DNA of 64,000 nt from Rhizobium sp. JAB6. GTDB lineage: Bacteria; Pseudomonadota; Alphaproteobacteria; Rhizobiales; Rhizobiaceae. Location: the NCBI RefSeq assembly GCF_003024605.1, contig NZ_PYJQ01000005.1, positions 372,001-436,000 of the forward strand, given 5' to 3'. A program made the translations under genes and the position numbers. The notes beneath the pieces were generated by a model, which searched no databases, was not told the origin of the DNA, and was given only the letters and a program-made list of their open reading frames with translations. This document shows, piece after piece, positions 17,343-27,722 of this stretch; within the stretch, counting starts at the first letter, position 1, and every line of letters starts with the position of its first letter.

Positions 17343-18521
17343 TTGTTTCGTATTGGCGCCGTAATGTGTTGCGTGCTTCTTGCAGGGTGTAATTCCGTCT
17401 CGAGCGAAGGTCCATTGGCTGGCGCCATTGTAAAGGACGCCGGTCAATCCAGCGTCGAACTGGGTCGTAGGAATGCTGCAGTGTTCGATATCGTCGATAT
17501 CGACAGCCGCAGTGCGCGTCTGGTTTCCGATTATGTTTCATCCACACTCAATCGCCGTTTTGGAATGGGTGGTGGCGTCGGCGCCGTTGTTATCGGTGTT
17601 GGCGATGCATTGAAAATCACGATTTTCGAAGCCGGCGTCGATGGGCTGTTTTCGACGGCGCAATCAAAGCAGGTATCGCTCGATGTCGTCGTGCAGCCGG
17701 ATGGCACGGCGGCAATTCCTTATGCCGGCTCGGTTCGATTTGCGGGCAAGACACTTGATCAGGCCCGCAAGGCAATCCTGGCGGCGCTGGCGACCAAAGC
17801 CGTCGAGCCGGATGTCATCGTGACGAGCATGGGCACGCCGTCGCGTACCGTTACGGTTTCGGGTGCCGTTGGCCGTCCGTCCATGGTGCCGCTCGATCTG
17901 ACCAAGGAAAAGATCACCGAAGTCATCGCGAAAGCCGGTGGGCCTTCGACACAACCTTATGAGACCTATGTAACGCTGGTTCGCGGCAGCCGGACGGGAA
18001 CGGTCCTGTTGAAGTCGATCATCGAGCATCCGTCGGAAGATATCTATGTCCAGCCGGGCGATCAGATTTTCCTCGTCCGCGATCCGAGGACCTTCACCCT
18101 GCTTGGTTCTGTTCGGGGAGACGGCCGCATCGAGTTTGGAGCGAACGATCTGAACCTGCTCGAGGCCGTTGCGCTGGGCCATGGCGCGATCGACGATGCG
18201 AGCAACGCGAAAGGCTTCTTCCTGTTCCGCTACGAGGAGCCCGAAATCGCCAAGGCTCTGCTCGGTCCCGCTCGCTTCGAGGGTCTACTGCGTAAGGGAA
18301 TGGTTCCGGACGCCAAGGGACGCTATCCTATCGTCTATCGTTTCGACATGTCCAATCCTGACAGCCTGATCGTCGGCCAGACTTTCCCGGTCAAGAGCCG
18401 CGACGTCATCTATGTGTCGCGTCATCCTTCCGTCGACATCAGGAAGTTCTTGAATCTGATCGGCACGCCGCTGGGAATTGCATCCCAGGGAGCGGCGACA
18501 GCGGTCAATCTGGGACAGTAA
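17343..18521 (+). CDS. rkpU: Outer-membrane polysaccharide export lipoprotein (KpsD/BexD/Wza class)
   Basis: 392 aa. It is a lipoprotein with signal sequence MFRIGAVMCCVLLAGC; the lipobox LAGC places the lipidated cysteine at residue 16. The polysaccharide export (Poly_export) domain starts at about residue 80 (IGVGDALKITIFEAG) and is followed by SLBB-type repeats (about 165-235 and 245-330). The start is a TTG at 17343: a stop lies in frame 12 nt upstream, GAGG sits 7 nt before the TTG, and starting at the next ATG (17364) would remove the positively charged part of the signal. It forms the outer-membrane channel for K-antigen. The rkpU name rests on position before rkpA. Confidence 0.85.
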   Translation: MFRIGAVMCCVLLAGCNSVSSEGPLAGAIVKDAGQSSVELGRRNAAVFDIVDIDSRSARLVSDYVSSTLNRRFGMGGGVGAVVIGVGDALKITIFEAGVDGLFSTAQSKQVSLDVVVQPDGTAAIPYAGSVRFAGKTLDQARKAILAALATKAVEPDVIVTSMGTPSRTVTVSGAVGRPSMVPLDLTKEKITEVIAKAGGPSTQPYETYVTLVRGSRTGTVLLKSIIEHPSEDIYVQPGDQIFLVRDPRTFTLLGSVRGDGRIEFGANDLNLLEAVALGHGAIDDASNAKGFFLFRYEEPEIAKALLGPARFEGLLRKGMVPDAKGRYPIVYRFDMSNPDSLIVGQTFPVKSRDVIYVSRHPSVDIRKFLNLIGTPLGIASQGAATAVNLGQ

Positions 18522-18834
18522 TTGCGAGAAGGGAGGGATTCGGCTCTGCTCGGTCTATGACGATGCTGATATCTGTATGATCGTGACGAATGGGCTTGCC
18601 GATACCGGAAGTTCATCGCGAACTGATTGAGAGAAAGAACTGCAACCAGCGGAAGCAAGCACTGCGATTTCTGGCTTGAATTGAAAGCTTAACTGATCGC
18701 ATATTGCATCGGGTGGTGCGCTGCCGCATACATGCTGGGCATGCAAATTTGTCGGTGAGAAAAACAGGCAATGCTGGCATGAGTGGTGAATATTGGTCAG
18801 TTTGATGCATTTCTTCGAATATTGCTGAGAGATC
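18522..18834. promoter_or_regulatory. 313-bp leader region before rkpA
   Basis: This gap separates rkpU from rkpA on the same strand. No ORF, hairpin with U-tract or consensus promoter could be defended. CTGAGAGA just before the ATG at 18835 is the probable ribosome-binding site of rkpA. The length suggests that rkpA has its own promoter. Confidence 0.3.
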
Positions 18835-21800
18835 ATGACGGTTGAGATTATCGGACGCGCAAGCATTGCCCCCGGGGCGGGTTCTATCGATGAACTGCAG
18901 CTCGTACTCAAGGAGGGGCGTTGCACCGTAAGCCGTATACCAGAGGAGCGCTGGGATCTTGCGCGCTTTTGGCATCCGGCTGTTGGCATCCAGGGAAAGA
19001 CTTACAGTTTTGCAGCCGGCGTCTTCGACGATGTCTACGCCTTCGATCCTGCGGTTTTCGGTCTTTCCCAGCGTGAAGCGATGCAGATGGATCCGCAGCA
19101 GCGTATCCTCCTGAATATTGTCTGGCGGGCTCTGGAAGATGCAAACCTGCCGATCGATGGCTTCGAAGGCCAGCGCGTGGGCGTCTATGTCGGCGCGTCC
19201 TCGCTTGAATATGGCAATCTGACGCTTGAGGACCCGGCCTCGGGCAGCCCGCATTTCATGACGGGCAACACGCTTTCCATCGTTTCCAACCGCATCTCGC
19301 ATATATTCGGCCTATGCGGGCCAAGCATGACCATCGATACGGCCTGTTCGTCGTCGCTGGTAGCGCTCGACCAGGCCGTAAAGGCCCTGGAAAATAGTGA
19401 GATCGATACTGCGATCGTCGGCGGCATCAATATTCTGCTCAATCCCATGTCCTTCGTGGGCTTTGCCCAGGCACGCATGCTGTCCCCAGAGGGCCTTTGC
19501 CGTGCCTATGACGACAATGGCCGAGGCTATGTCCGAGCCGAGGGGGGCGCGGCGATCGTATTGCGCCGCACGGACGTCGCGCTTCGCGAGAAAGACCGCA
19601 GCTATGCCAGGATCCATGCCGTAGGCGTCAATTCTTCGGGACGCACCAACGGCATTTCCATGCCGTCGCGCGAGGCGCAGGCTGCCTTGCTTCAGTCGAT
19701 CTATGAAGGGCACAATATCGACGTCAACCGCATCGCCTTCATCGAAGGGCATGGAACGGGAACGAAGGTCGGCGACCCCGCCGAAATCTGGGCGATCGGC
19801 GAAGTCATAGGACGCAATCGGCGGGCGCCTGTGCCGATCGGTTCGATCAAAACGAATATCGGCCATACCGAACCCGCATCCGGCCTTTTCGGGCTGCTGA
19901 AGGCCGTGATTGCGCTGGAAAATAATTTCCTTCCGGCTTCTCTGCATTTCGATCATCCGAACGAGTCTATCGATTTCGAGAGCCTGAACGTTCGGGTCAA
20001 CACATCGACGATCGAGCTGCTTCCAGCCAAGCAGGCACGTTTTGCCGGGATCAATTCCTTCGGCTTCGGCGGAACGAACGCTCATGTCGTCATCAGCGAT
20101 CCCGATCCGATTGCGCCGCCGGAGCCGCCAATCCGGGGTGAGGGGGTCGTTTTTGCCGTCAGCGCCCACACGGCTTCGGCCCTTTCGACATTGCTCGAGG
20201 AATACAGGACCCGTCTTGAAACTGCCGAGCCCAAGGAGGCGCGTCAGATCGTTGCTTCCGCCGCCGCTAACCGCGAACCCATGCGTCATCGCTTCGCAGC
20301 CCGCGCAAAGGATAGCGCAGCCGTGCTTGCCGCGATCGATGCGCATCTTGCAGGCAGAAATTCGGTCGGCGAGGCGGGCGAAGCGCCGGCGCAGGCCGCC
20401 AAGATTGCCTTCGTCTTTTCCGGCAACGGCGCGCAATGGGCGGGAATGGGTGTCGGCGCCTATCAGAAAAACCGCCACTTCCGGCAATGCTTCCAGTCCT
20501 TCAGCGCACTCTTCGAATATTATCTCGGCGAGAAGCTGACCGATGTTCTGGTCGCCTCAGATCTTGCTGCGCGCCTCGCCGATACCAAGATCGCACAGCC
20601 GCTGCTGTTCGCGATCCAGGCCTCCCTCTCGGATTGTCTGTGGTCCATGGGCGTCAAGCCGGATGCGGTTTTCGGCCACTCCGTCGGCGAAATCGCAGCC
20701 GCCTACGCAGCCAAGGCATTGACAGCAGCCGAGGCGGTCGCAATCGTCGCGAAGCGTTCGCTGCATCAGGATCTTCTTGCCGGCGAAGGCAAGATGGCGG
20801 CAGTCGTGCTTGGCGAGGATGCAGCGCTGGCCTTTGCGAAAGCCAGGGGCCTGGACAACATATGTATCGCGGCCATCAACGCGCCGAATTCGGTAACGAT
20901 CTCCGGACCTGCCGATGAGATAGAGGCCTATAAGGACGCTGCGCGTAAATCCCAGATCGTCGCGCATGTTCTCGATATCAACTACCCATTCCATCACCCC
21001 ATCATCGATCGCGCCAAGGAGGCCTTCTTCGCAGATTTGCCCGATCTGGCGCCGGATAGCGGGACGGGGACCTTTATCTCGACGGTGACCGGCGAACTGC
21101 GTGACGGGCGCCTGCTGGATACGCAATATTGGTGGCGCAATGTTCGCGACCCCGTTCTTTTCAAGGCTGGTTGTCAGGTCGCCTTGGCAATGGGCTGCAA
21201 TCTCTTCATAGAAATTTCGCCGCGCCCGATCCTGTCGAACTATGTCGCGGAGATCGCAAAACAGGCATCGGTTCAGGCCATCGCAATACCGACTTTGTTG
21301 CGCGAGGCCCCCATTGATGGCCATGATCCGGTCTCGCAGTCATTTGCGCGGGCGGTTGCCAATGGCGCGCCTGCGCTGCGCACCCGCGGCAGCGCCACGC
21401 GCAACGCCTTCGTCAAGCTGCCGTCTCTGCCTTTCGAGCCTGTGGAGCTTCGTGCTCATGCGACAACGGACGAGATCGATATTTTCGGTCGCGATCGTAA
21501 AAGCCCATATACACTGCTTGGCTGGCGCACCGATCTCAATGGTACGAATTGGAAGAACCATCTTGACGCCCGCCTTTTCCCGGACCTTGCCGAACATGTG
21601 GTCGATGGCAAGGCAATCATGCCAGGCAGTGGCTTTATCGAAATCGCCGTAACGGCCGCGCAGCGCTATTATGGCACTGATGAAGTCGAAATCGGCAATC
21701 TCGAAATCTTCCGGCCGATCGAATTGTCTCAGGACAGGATGGTCGAATTGTCGACCATCCTGTCACCCGAAACCGGAGATCTCGAGATCCGGTCGCGCGA

Positions 21801-24800
21801 GCGCCTCAGCCATGACGAATGGACGGTGCACGCAGTCGGGCGTTGCCGCAAGCCGCTGCCGGGTGAGATGGATGGCAAGGTGGCCGCGCGATCGAGCGGG
21901 GACCGTAAGTCCATATTGACGTCCGAGGTGGCCTATGAAACGGCGGAACGTTTCGGATTGCATTACGGCCCGCATTTCCAGCTTCTGGCGAAAGCCGTGG
22001 CGTTCGGCCATCATGCCATCGAAGTGGACCTGAAGCCGGCTGCCCCGCCGTCTCATCCCTTCGCCAGCTATAATCTCAGTCCCATGTCCGTCGATGCGGC
22101 CTTTCACGGCCTCGTCGCATTGTTCGATCAATTTTCCGGCGATGAAGCCGGCGCTCCCTATATCCCCGTTCACTTTGGCACGGTGAAGGCTTCCGGCAAG
22201 GAAAGATCGATCGTCAAAGCCGTCATCGAGATCGAGCGTTTCAGCGCGAATTCGATCAAGGCGCGTTTCACCCTGTTCGATGCGGAGGGCCGCGCGGCTG
22301 CCGTTCTTGACGATTGTCGTTTCCGCCGCACGCAACTGCGCCGCAGGGCGACGCTCGATTCGGTCGCATTTCATTATGAAAGCGTACCTTCCGTTCTTTT
22401 CGCCGGCGTCGGCAAACCGGGCACTGACGGGCGGCCGATTCCGTTATCCGCCAACTCCGGCGAGAACCGTGCGCTCAACAATGCCAGCCTTCTTCTTGAA
22501 GCCGCGGTCTATCGCGCCTGCCACGATATCGCGCTGAAGGTTGCCGACCGCAACGGCGCCGTCGCATTCTCCGGTCTTCCCGGCGATGCCGAATTCCGGT
22601 CTTTCCTCGTCAACTGCCTCTACATTCTGGAAGATGCCGGGATTGCGGAGACGGGAGACGGCAAGTGGCATGTCCCCCTTGAGCCGGCACTGCCGCCGGT
22701 GGCTGAACTGCTGCAGGAAATCTATCGGGAGGACGCCGGGCGCGTTGCCGAAAGTGTTCTCGTTGGCGATGCCTATCGCGAGACGCTCGAACATCTGGCG
22801 ACGATACGTCCGCACGTGCTGGAGCGTGATCCGGCTGCTCAGGGGGCGAACATTCCCGGCGGGGCGACTCTGGAGCATGTGCTTGTTCATTCGCCTCTGA
22901 GCGAACGGCGGCTTTCTATGCTTGCCGAGGCACTGGCATCCGCCATCGAAGCTGATGCCGGCGCGATCGAACACGTTTTGGAGGTGGGCTCAGTATCGGC
23001 CGCTTTCAGCCGAAAGCTGGCGACGATCGCCGCGGCAGCGGGCGCACGTCTCGTAATCGCCGAGCCGCGTGAGCAGGCGCGCCGAGCATTGGAGATCGCT
23101 TTCGAGCGTGATGCGCATGTCATCGTCGCCGATCCGGCCAGGCTGACGGATCGCTATGTTGCGGATATCGTGGTCGCCTCCGGCGATCAAAGCCAGTATC
23201 TGCTGCGCCATAATGACGATATCAAGCGAATTGTCCGGACGGTTGCCGTCGGCGGCGCGCGGTTGTTGCTGGTCGATCGTGCGCCGAGCGCCTTCAATGA
23301 TTTCGTCTTTGGCCTTTCCGAAGGCTGGTTTGCCGATAGCCAATCACCGGAATTCCCGGTCGGACGGCTTGGCACGCCGCAGCAGATCGCCGAACTCCTG
23401 GGCAGCTTGGGCTTTGCCAAGCCGCAAATCCGCGAGCAGATATTCCCCGAGGGCGCATTGATAGCGGTGTCGGCTCTATCCGAACGACAACCGGAAACAG
23501 CTGTTATCGCTGAGACCGCAGCGCCGATCCTGATCTTGTCGGAGCGGGGGAGGAAGGGTCTCGGCAAGCTGGGTGAGAATGCAAAGGTCATCGATCTCGC
23601 TGCGCTATCGGCAGATATCGCCGGCGCTCTCGATGTGGTCGACCGGCGGACCAGCCGGATCGTGTATCTTGCCGGCGCGGAGCGCGGCGATGCTGCGGAA
23701 CTCTCGCTGTCGCGTCTCTCGATCTTCACCGAACTGGCGAACCTGCTGTCCCAGCACGGCGACGGAGCACGGCCTCGGCTGGTAATCCTGGCGTCGGGCG
23801 GCTCTCCACTATCGATTGGCTCCGTTAACGACGCCAATGCCGGCCTATGGGTCTTCGGCCGGGTCCTTCAAAACGAATACGATACCTTTGACGTGCATCT
23901 GCTGGACGCCGATGCGGATGACGGTCGAATGTTTTCCGCCGTCGATACCCTGATGACGGCGGAAACGGATAATCGCGAATGGTTCATGGATCGCGCGACC
24001 GGAAAGGTCCGGGAGATCAGAGCAGTCTCTGGTCCCTTCGATGCCATCGAAGCAAGCCGCCGGGATTTTGCCGCGGCGATGATCCGGCAACATGTGGGCG
24101 GTCGTCTGGATAGCGTCGTCTGGGAGGAAGTAAGCCTTCCTACGCCCGGCGAGAGCGAGATTGTCGTCTCCGTCGACGCGACCGGCCTCAATTTCCGCGA
24201 TGTCATGTGGGCCATGGGCCTCTTGCCGGAGGAGGCGTTGGAAGACGGCTTTGCCGGCGCCACCATCGGCATGGAATTCGCTGGGCGAATTCTTGCCGTT
24301 GGCGATGCTGTCGGCGATCTCAAGCCGGGCGACAAGGTGATGGGGATCGGACCTGCTGCGTTCTCGACCCATGTTCGTGTCCATCGTGATGGCGTGACGA
24401 AATTGCCGGACCGGATGGACACCGTTGCGGCTGCGACCGTGCCGGTAGCCTTTTTGACCGCCTATTATGCGATGGTCGAGCTTGGGCGCATTCAGCCGGG
24501 TGAAACCATCCTGATTCATGGAGCTGCCGGCGGCGTCGGTCTGGCGGCGCTCCAGATTGCCAAGCACAAGGGTGCCAAGGTGATCGCCACCGCCGGCACG
24601 GTCGAGAAGCGCGGCTTCCTCGAAATGCTGGGCGCCGATCATGTGCTTGATTCCCGCTCTCTGGATTTCGTTTCCGGCGTGCGGCGGCTTACGGGCGGCG
24701 AGGGTGTCGATCTTGTTCTTAATTCGCTCTTTTCCGAAGCGATGGAGCGGAGCATCGAACTGGTCAAGCCATTTGGCCGCTTCCTGGAGCTCGGCAAGCG

Positions 24801-26295
24801 CGATTATTATTCCGACCGTAAGATTGGCCTGCGTCCATTCCGGCGCAATGTCAGCTATTTCGGTATCGATGCGGATCAGCTTCTGGTCAACGTACCCGAT
24901 CTCACACGGCGCATCTTCAGGGAGATCGGTCAGCTTTTCACCGAGGAAAAGCTGACGCCGCTGCCATATCGCGCTTTTGCTTATGACGAGATCGGCAATG
25001 CCTTCCGGCTGATGCAGAATGCCGGCCATATCGGCAAAATCGTGGTACGGCCGCCCGTTACGGGCGCGGACGGCGTCTTGCGCGCTCCCGCGAAATCCCT
25101 GCGATTCGATGGCAAGGGTGTTTTCCTGGTCGCGGGCGGCATCGGCGGCTTTGGGCTGTCCGCCGCCGATTGGCTCGTTTCGAAGGGTGCGCGCCGCATA
25201 GCGCTGTGCTCGCGCAGAGGCATTGCCGATGCGGAAACGAAGCAGGCAATAGCAGATTGGGCAAAGCGGGGTGTCGCCACGACGCTGCATGCCTGCGATA
25301 TCACCGATGCCGCCGCGGTCGAGACGCTGCTTGCCTCGCTTCGCACCGAAGGAGCATTGAAGGGCGTCATTCACGCCGCCATGGTTCTGGACGACGCACT
25401 CCTCGCCAATTTGACGCCCGAACGCAATCGTCCCGTTCTCGAGGTCAAGATCCGTGGCGCGGAAAATCTGGATCGCCTGACGCGAGATGACAGGTTGGAG
25501 CTCTTCCTGCTGTTCTCCTCGGCAACGACCATGCTCGGCAATCCCGGCCAGGCCAACTATGTAATGGCAAATGGCTATTTGGAAGGTTTGGCGCGTGCGC
25601 GTCGGGCCGCCGGTAGGCCTGCGCTCGCCGTCGGCTTCGGCGCGATCGCCGACAAGGGCTTTCTTGCCCGCAACATCGAGGTCAATGACCTCCTCTCCAA
25701 GCGTATCGGCAAGGCGGCGCTGAAGGCGCGGGACGCGCTGGAACAGGTCGAGCGTTATATGTTGGCCGACAGAGGAGCTGTCGATGCAGCCGCGGTCATG
25801 ATCGCCGAGATCGATTGGAATGCCGCTCGTCTGCTGCCGATCGCCGGACGTTCTCTGTTCGAGCCGCTGATGCGCCATGCCGGCAGTCATCAGGCCCTCA
25901 ACGAGGGTAACAGCATCGATCTCAGGGAGCTGATCCGGGGGAAATCAGAAGAGGAGGCTCAGGCCGCTCTGCATGCGCTTGTCGCTGCGGAGATTGCCGC
26001 CATCCTGCGTGTGACGGAAGACACGGTGACGCCCGACAAGGTTTTGAAGGATATCGGCCTCGATAGCCTGATGGCCATGGAGCTCGGCATGAGCTTCCAG
26101 CAGAAAACCGGCTTCGATATTCCTCTGAGCGGCGTGGGCGAGGGTACGACGGTGGGCTATGTCGTCAGCCGTTTGCGTGATCGGGTCATGAATCGCAACG
26201 GCGATAGCGCCGCGGGCGACGTGGCGGGCGACGAGGTGGTCGAGCGCCTGGCCCGCAGCCATGCCGCAGAACACGAGAAAAGGGCCGTGCAGTGA
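18835..26295 (+). CDS. rkpA: RkpA: multidomain reducing polyketide/fatty-acid synthase of K-antigen lipid synthesis
   Basis: A 2486-aa type I synthase. Ketosynthase: about 1-425, with C171 (DTACSSSL), H306 (EGHGTGT) and H344 (NIGHTEP). Acyltransferase: about 520-820, with S616 in GHSVGE. Dehydratase: about 895-1180, with H921 (HVVDGKAIMP) and D1087. A 1270-1480 region resembles a C-methyltransferase but has a degraded motif I (EVGSVSAAF, 1383-1391). Enoyl reductase: about 1760-2075, with GLNFRD and the NADPH loop GAAGGVG (1896-1902). Ketoreductase: about 2090-2290, with GGIGGFG (2101-2107), S2228/S2229 and Y2242. Acyl carrier protein: S2411 in GLDSL. No thioesterase follows. It should build a fully reduced long acyl chain held on its ACP, released by the coupled RkpG. 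Confidence 0.95.
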   Translation: MTVEIIGRASIAPGAGSIDELQLVLKEGRCTVSRIPEERWDLARFWHPAVGIQGKTYSFAAGVFDDVYAFDPAVFGLSQREAMQMDPQQRILLNIVWRALEDANLPIDGFEGQRVGVYVGASSLEYGNLTLEDPASGSPHFMTGNTLSIVSNRISHIFGLCGPSMTIDTACSSSLVALDQAVKALENSEIDTAIVGGINILLNPMSFVGFAQARMLSPEGLCRAYDDNGRGYVRAEGGAAIVLRRTDVALREKDRSYARIHAVGVNSSGRTNGISMPSREAQAALLQSIYEGHNIDVNRIAFIEGHGTGTKVGDPAEIWAIGEVIGRNRRAPVPIGSIKTNIGHTEPASGLFGLLKAVIALENNFLPASLHFDHPNESIDFESLNVRVNTSTIELLPAKQARFAGINSFGFGGTNAHVVISDPDPIAPPEPPIRGEGVVFAVSAHTASALSTLLEEYRTRLETAEPKEARQIVASAAANREPMRHRFAARAKDSAAVLAAIDAHLAGRNSVGEAGEAPAQAAKIAFVFSGNGAQWAGMGVGAYQKNRHFRQCFQSFSALFEYYLGEKLTDVLVASDLAARLADTKIAQPLLFAIQASLSDCLWSMGVKPDAVFGHSVGEIAAAYAAKALTAAEAVAIVAKRSLHQDLLAGEGKMAAVVLGEDAALAFAKARGLDNICIAAINAPNSVTISGPADEIEAYKDAARKSQIVAHVLDINYPFHHPIIDRAKEAFFADLPDLAPDSGTGTFISTVTGELRDGRLLDTQYWWRNVRDPVLFKAGCQVALAMGCNLFIEISPRPILSNYVAEIAKQASVQAIAIPTLLREAPIDGHDPVSQSFARAVANGAPALRTRGSATRNAFVKLPSLPFEPVELRAHATTDEIDIFGRDRKSPYTLLGWRTDLNGTNWKNHLDARLFPDLAEHVVDGKAIMPGSGFIEIAVTAAQRYYGTDEVEIGNLEIFRPIELSQDRMVELSTILSPETGDLEIRSRERLSHDEWTVHAVGRCRKPLPGEMDGKVAARSSGDRKSILTSEVAYETAERFGLHYGPHFQLLAKAVAFGHHAIEVDLKPAAPPSHPFASYNLSPMSVDAAFHGLVALFDQFSGDEAGAPYIPVHFGTVKASGKERSIVKAVIEIERFSANSIKARFTLFDAEGRAAAVLDDCRFRRTQLRRRATLDSVAFHYESVPSVLFAGVGKPGTDGRPIPLSANSGENRALNNASLLLEAAVYRACHDIALKVADRNGAVAFSGLPGDAEFRSFLVNCLYILEDAGIAETGDGKWHVPLEPALPPVAELLQEIYREDAGRVAESVLVGDAYRETLEHLATIRPHVLERDPAAQGANIPGGATLEHVLVHSPLSERRLSMLAEALASAIEADAGAIEHVLEVGSVSAAFSRKLATIAAAAGARLVIAEPREQARRALEIAFERDAHVIVADPARLTDRYVADIVVASGDQSQYLLRHNDDIKRIVRTVAVGGARLLLVDRAPSAFNDFVFGLSEGWFADSQSPEFPVGRLGTPQQIAELLGSLGFAKPQIREQIFPEGALIAVSALSERQPETAVIAETAAPILILSERGRKGLGKLGENAKVIDLAALSADIAGALDVVDRRTSRIVYLAGAERGDAAELSLSRLSIFTELANLLSQHGDGARPRLVILASGGSPLSIGSVNDANAGLWVFGRVLQNEYDTFDVHLLDADADDGRMFSAVDTLMTAETDNREWFMDRATGKVREIRAVSGPFDAIEASRRDFAAAMIRQHVGGRLDSVVWEEVSLPTPGESEIVVSVDATGLNFRDVMWAMGLLPEEALEDGFAGATIGMEFAGRILAVGDAVGDLKPGDKVMGIGPAAFSTHVRVHRDGVTKLPDRMDTVAAATVPVAFLTAYYAMVELGRIQPGETILIHGAAGGVGLAALQIAKHKGAKVIATAGTVEKRGFLEMLGADHVLDSRSLDFVSGVRRLTGGEGVDLVLNSLFSEAMERSIELVKPFGRFLELGKRDYYSDRKIGLRPFRRNVSYFGIDADQLLVNVPDLTRRIFREIGQLFTEEKLTPLPYRAFAYDEIGNAFRLMQNAGHIGKIVVRPPVTGADGVLRAPAKSLRFDGKGVFLVAGGIGGFGLSAADWLVSKGARRIALCSRRGIADAETKQAIADWAKRGVATTLHACDITDAAAVETLLASLRTEGALKGVIHAAMVLDDALLANLTPERNRPVLEVKIRGAENLDRLTRDDRLELFLLFSSATTMLGNPGQANYVMANGYLEGLARARRAAGRPALAVGFGAIADKGFLARNIEVNDLLSKRIGKAALKARDALEQVERYMLADRGAVDAAAVMIAEIDWNAARLLPIAGRSLFEPLMRHAGSHQALNEGNSIDLRELIRGKSEEEAQAALHALVAAEIAAILRVTEDTVTPDKVLKDIGLDSLMAMELGMSFQQKTGFDIPLSGVGEGTTVGYVVSRLRDRVMNRNGDSAAGDVAGDEVVERLARSHAAEHEKRAVQ

Positions 26296-27704
26296 CCGAT
26301 GTTAGCGAACCGGCGGATGAGAAGAAAAGCAGGCTGCTCGAGCAGATGCGCCGTGTCGGAGAATCCTCCGGCCGCAATCGGGCCGAACGGCTGAACCGGC
26401 AGCCACAGTCGCAACCGCGTCAGGCAACCCGCTTCGAGGACCTGCCGGAATATAAGCGTGTCGCAACGCAGCGCATGGCAGGTGAACTGCTCGGCGTTGC
26501 CAATCCATTCTATCGGTCGCACGATGCCGCCGCCGGCGCGACGACGCGCATTGGCGGGCGCGAATTCGTCAATTTTGCCTCCTATGATTATCTGGCGACC
26601 AATACCGACCTGCATGTCACCAAGCGCGCCAAGGAGGCGATCGACCGCTTTGGAATCTCGGCATCGGCGAGCCGTCTGGTCGCAGGCGAACGGCCTGATC
26701 ATGTGGAACTCGAGCGAAGGCTTGCCGAGGTCTACGGCGTCGATGCCGCCGTCTGCTTCGTCAGCGGCTATCTGACCAATGTCGCCGCGATCGGCTGCCT
26801 GATGGGGCCGCAGGATCTCGTGATCCACGACGAATTCATTCACAACAGCGCGCTTGCCGGCATCAAGCTTTCCGGAGCCGCCCGCCGGCTGTTCCAGCAT
26901 AACGATGTCGATAGCCTCGAGAGCATCCTGAAGACGCTGTCGTCGGATTTCCGGCGCATTCTGGTCATCGTCGAAGGCATCTATTCGATGGATGGCGATA
27001 TCGCCGACCTGCCGGCCCTGCTGGAGCTCAAGGCGCGCTACGGTTTCTGGCTGATGGTCGATGAGGCGCATGCGCTCGGCATTCTCGGCAGGACGGGCCG
27101 CGGGACGTTCGAGCACTTCGATCTTGATCCGCGCGAAGTCGATATCTGGATGGGCACGCTCTCGAAGACGACGTCGAGCTGCGGCGGCTATATTGCCGGC
27201 ACGCGCGCGCTTGCCGATATTCTGAAGGCGGAGGCCGGCGGTTTCGTCTACAGCGTCGGCCTTTCGCCGGTTCTCGCCGCCGCCGCCATAGCTGGCCTCG
27301 ATATCCTCAAATCCGAGCCGGAGCGGACCGAGCGGCTCAGGCGCAACGGCCATCTGTTCCTCAAAGAGGCAAAGGCGGCCGGCCTCGATACCAGCCTTAG
27401 CGTGGGACATTCGGTCGTGCCCGTGATCGTCGGCGATTCGCTTCGGGCGGCGCAGCTTTCGAACGACCTGCTCGCCGAAGGCATCAACGTGCTGCCCATC
27501 ATTCATCCGGCGGTGCCCGAGGGCATGGCGCGCCTTCGTTTCTTCATCACCTGCAATCACACCGATGAGCAGATCCGGCGCGCGGTCAGGCTGACGGCGG
27601 AAAAGCTCAAGAGCTTGAAGGACCGCAATTTCGGTCTTGCCTCGCTGGATATGGAAAAGATGATGCAACTGCTGCCCATGGCCCAGGCTCCAGGCGGCTC
27701 ATAA
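26292..27704 (+). CDS. rkpG: RkpG: PLP-dependent alpha-oxoamine synthase (AONS/KBL/SPT family)
   Basis: A 470-aa fold-type I PLP enzyme. The Schiff-base lysine is K292 in GTLSKTTSSCGGY, the pyridine-nitrogen aspartate is D257 in DEAH (257-260), and HDEFIHNS matches the ring-stacking His region. Relatives condense an acyl thioester with an amino acid with loss of CO2 (8-amino-7-oxononanoate synthase, serine palmitoyltransferase). An extra N-terminal segment of about 60 polar residues precedes the domain. The GTG start at 26292 overlaps the rkpA stop, so it is tightly coupled to the synthase and is the best candidate to offload the RkpA acyl chain. The older rkpG literature label is acyltransferase. 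Confidence 0.93.
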   Translation: MTDVSEPADEKKSRLLEQMRRVGESSGRNRAERLNRQPQSQPRQATRFEDLPEYKRVATQRMAGELLGVANPFYRSHDAAAGATTRIGGREFVNFASYDYLATNTDLHVTKRAKEAIDRFGISASASRLVAGERPDHVELERRLAEVYGVDAAVCFVSGYLTNVAAIGCLMGPQDLVIHDEFIHNSALAGIKLSGAARRLFQHNDVDSLESILKTLSSDFRRILVIVEGIYSMDGDIADLPALLELKARYGFWLMVDEAHALGILGRTGRGTFEHFDLDPREVDIWMGTLSKTTSSCGGYIAGTRALADILKAEAGGFVYSVGLSPVLAAAAIAGLDILKSEPERTERLRRNGHLFLKEAKAAGLDTSLSVGHSVVPVIVGDSLRAAQLSNDLLAEGINVLPIIHPAVPEGMARLRFFITCNHTDEQIRRAVRLTAEKLKSLKDRNFGLASLDMEKMMQLLPMAQAPGGS

Positions 27705-27722
27705 GTTCGGGGCGATCGTCTC

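Noticed and set aside
23845..25890. 681-codon antisense ORF inside rkpA
   Set aside because: Long antisense frames are expected in GC-rich genes; the plus-strand domains (ER, KR) are unambiguous and the antisense product has no recognisable domain.
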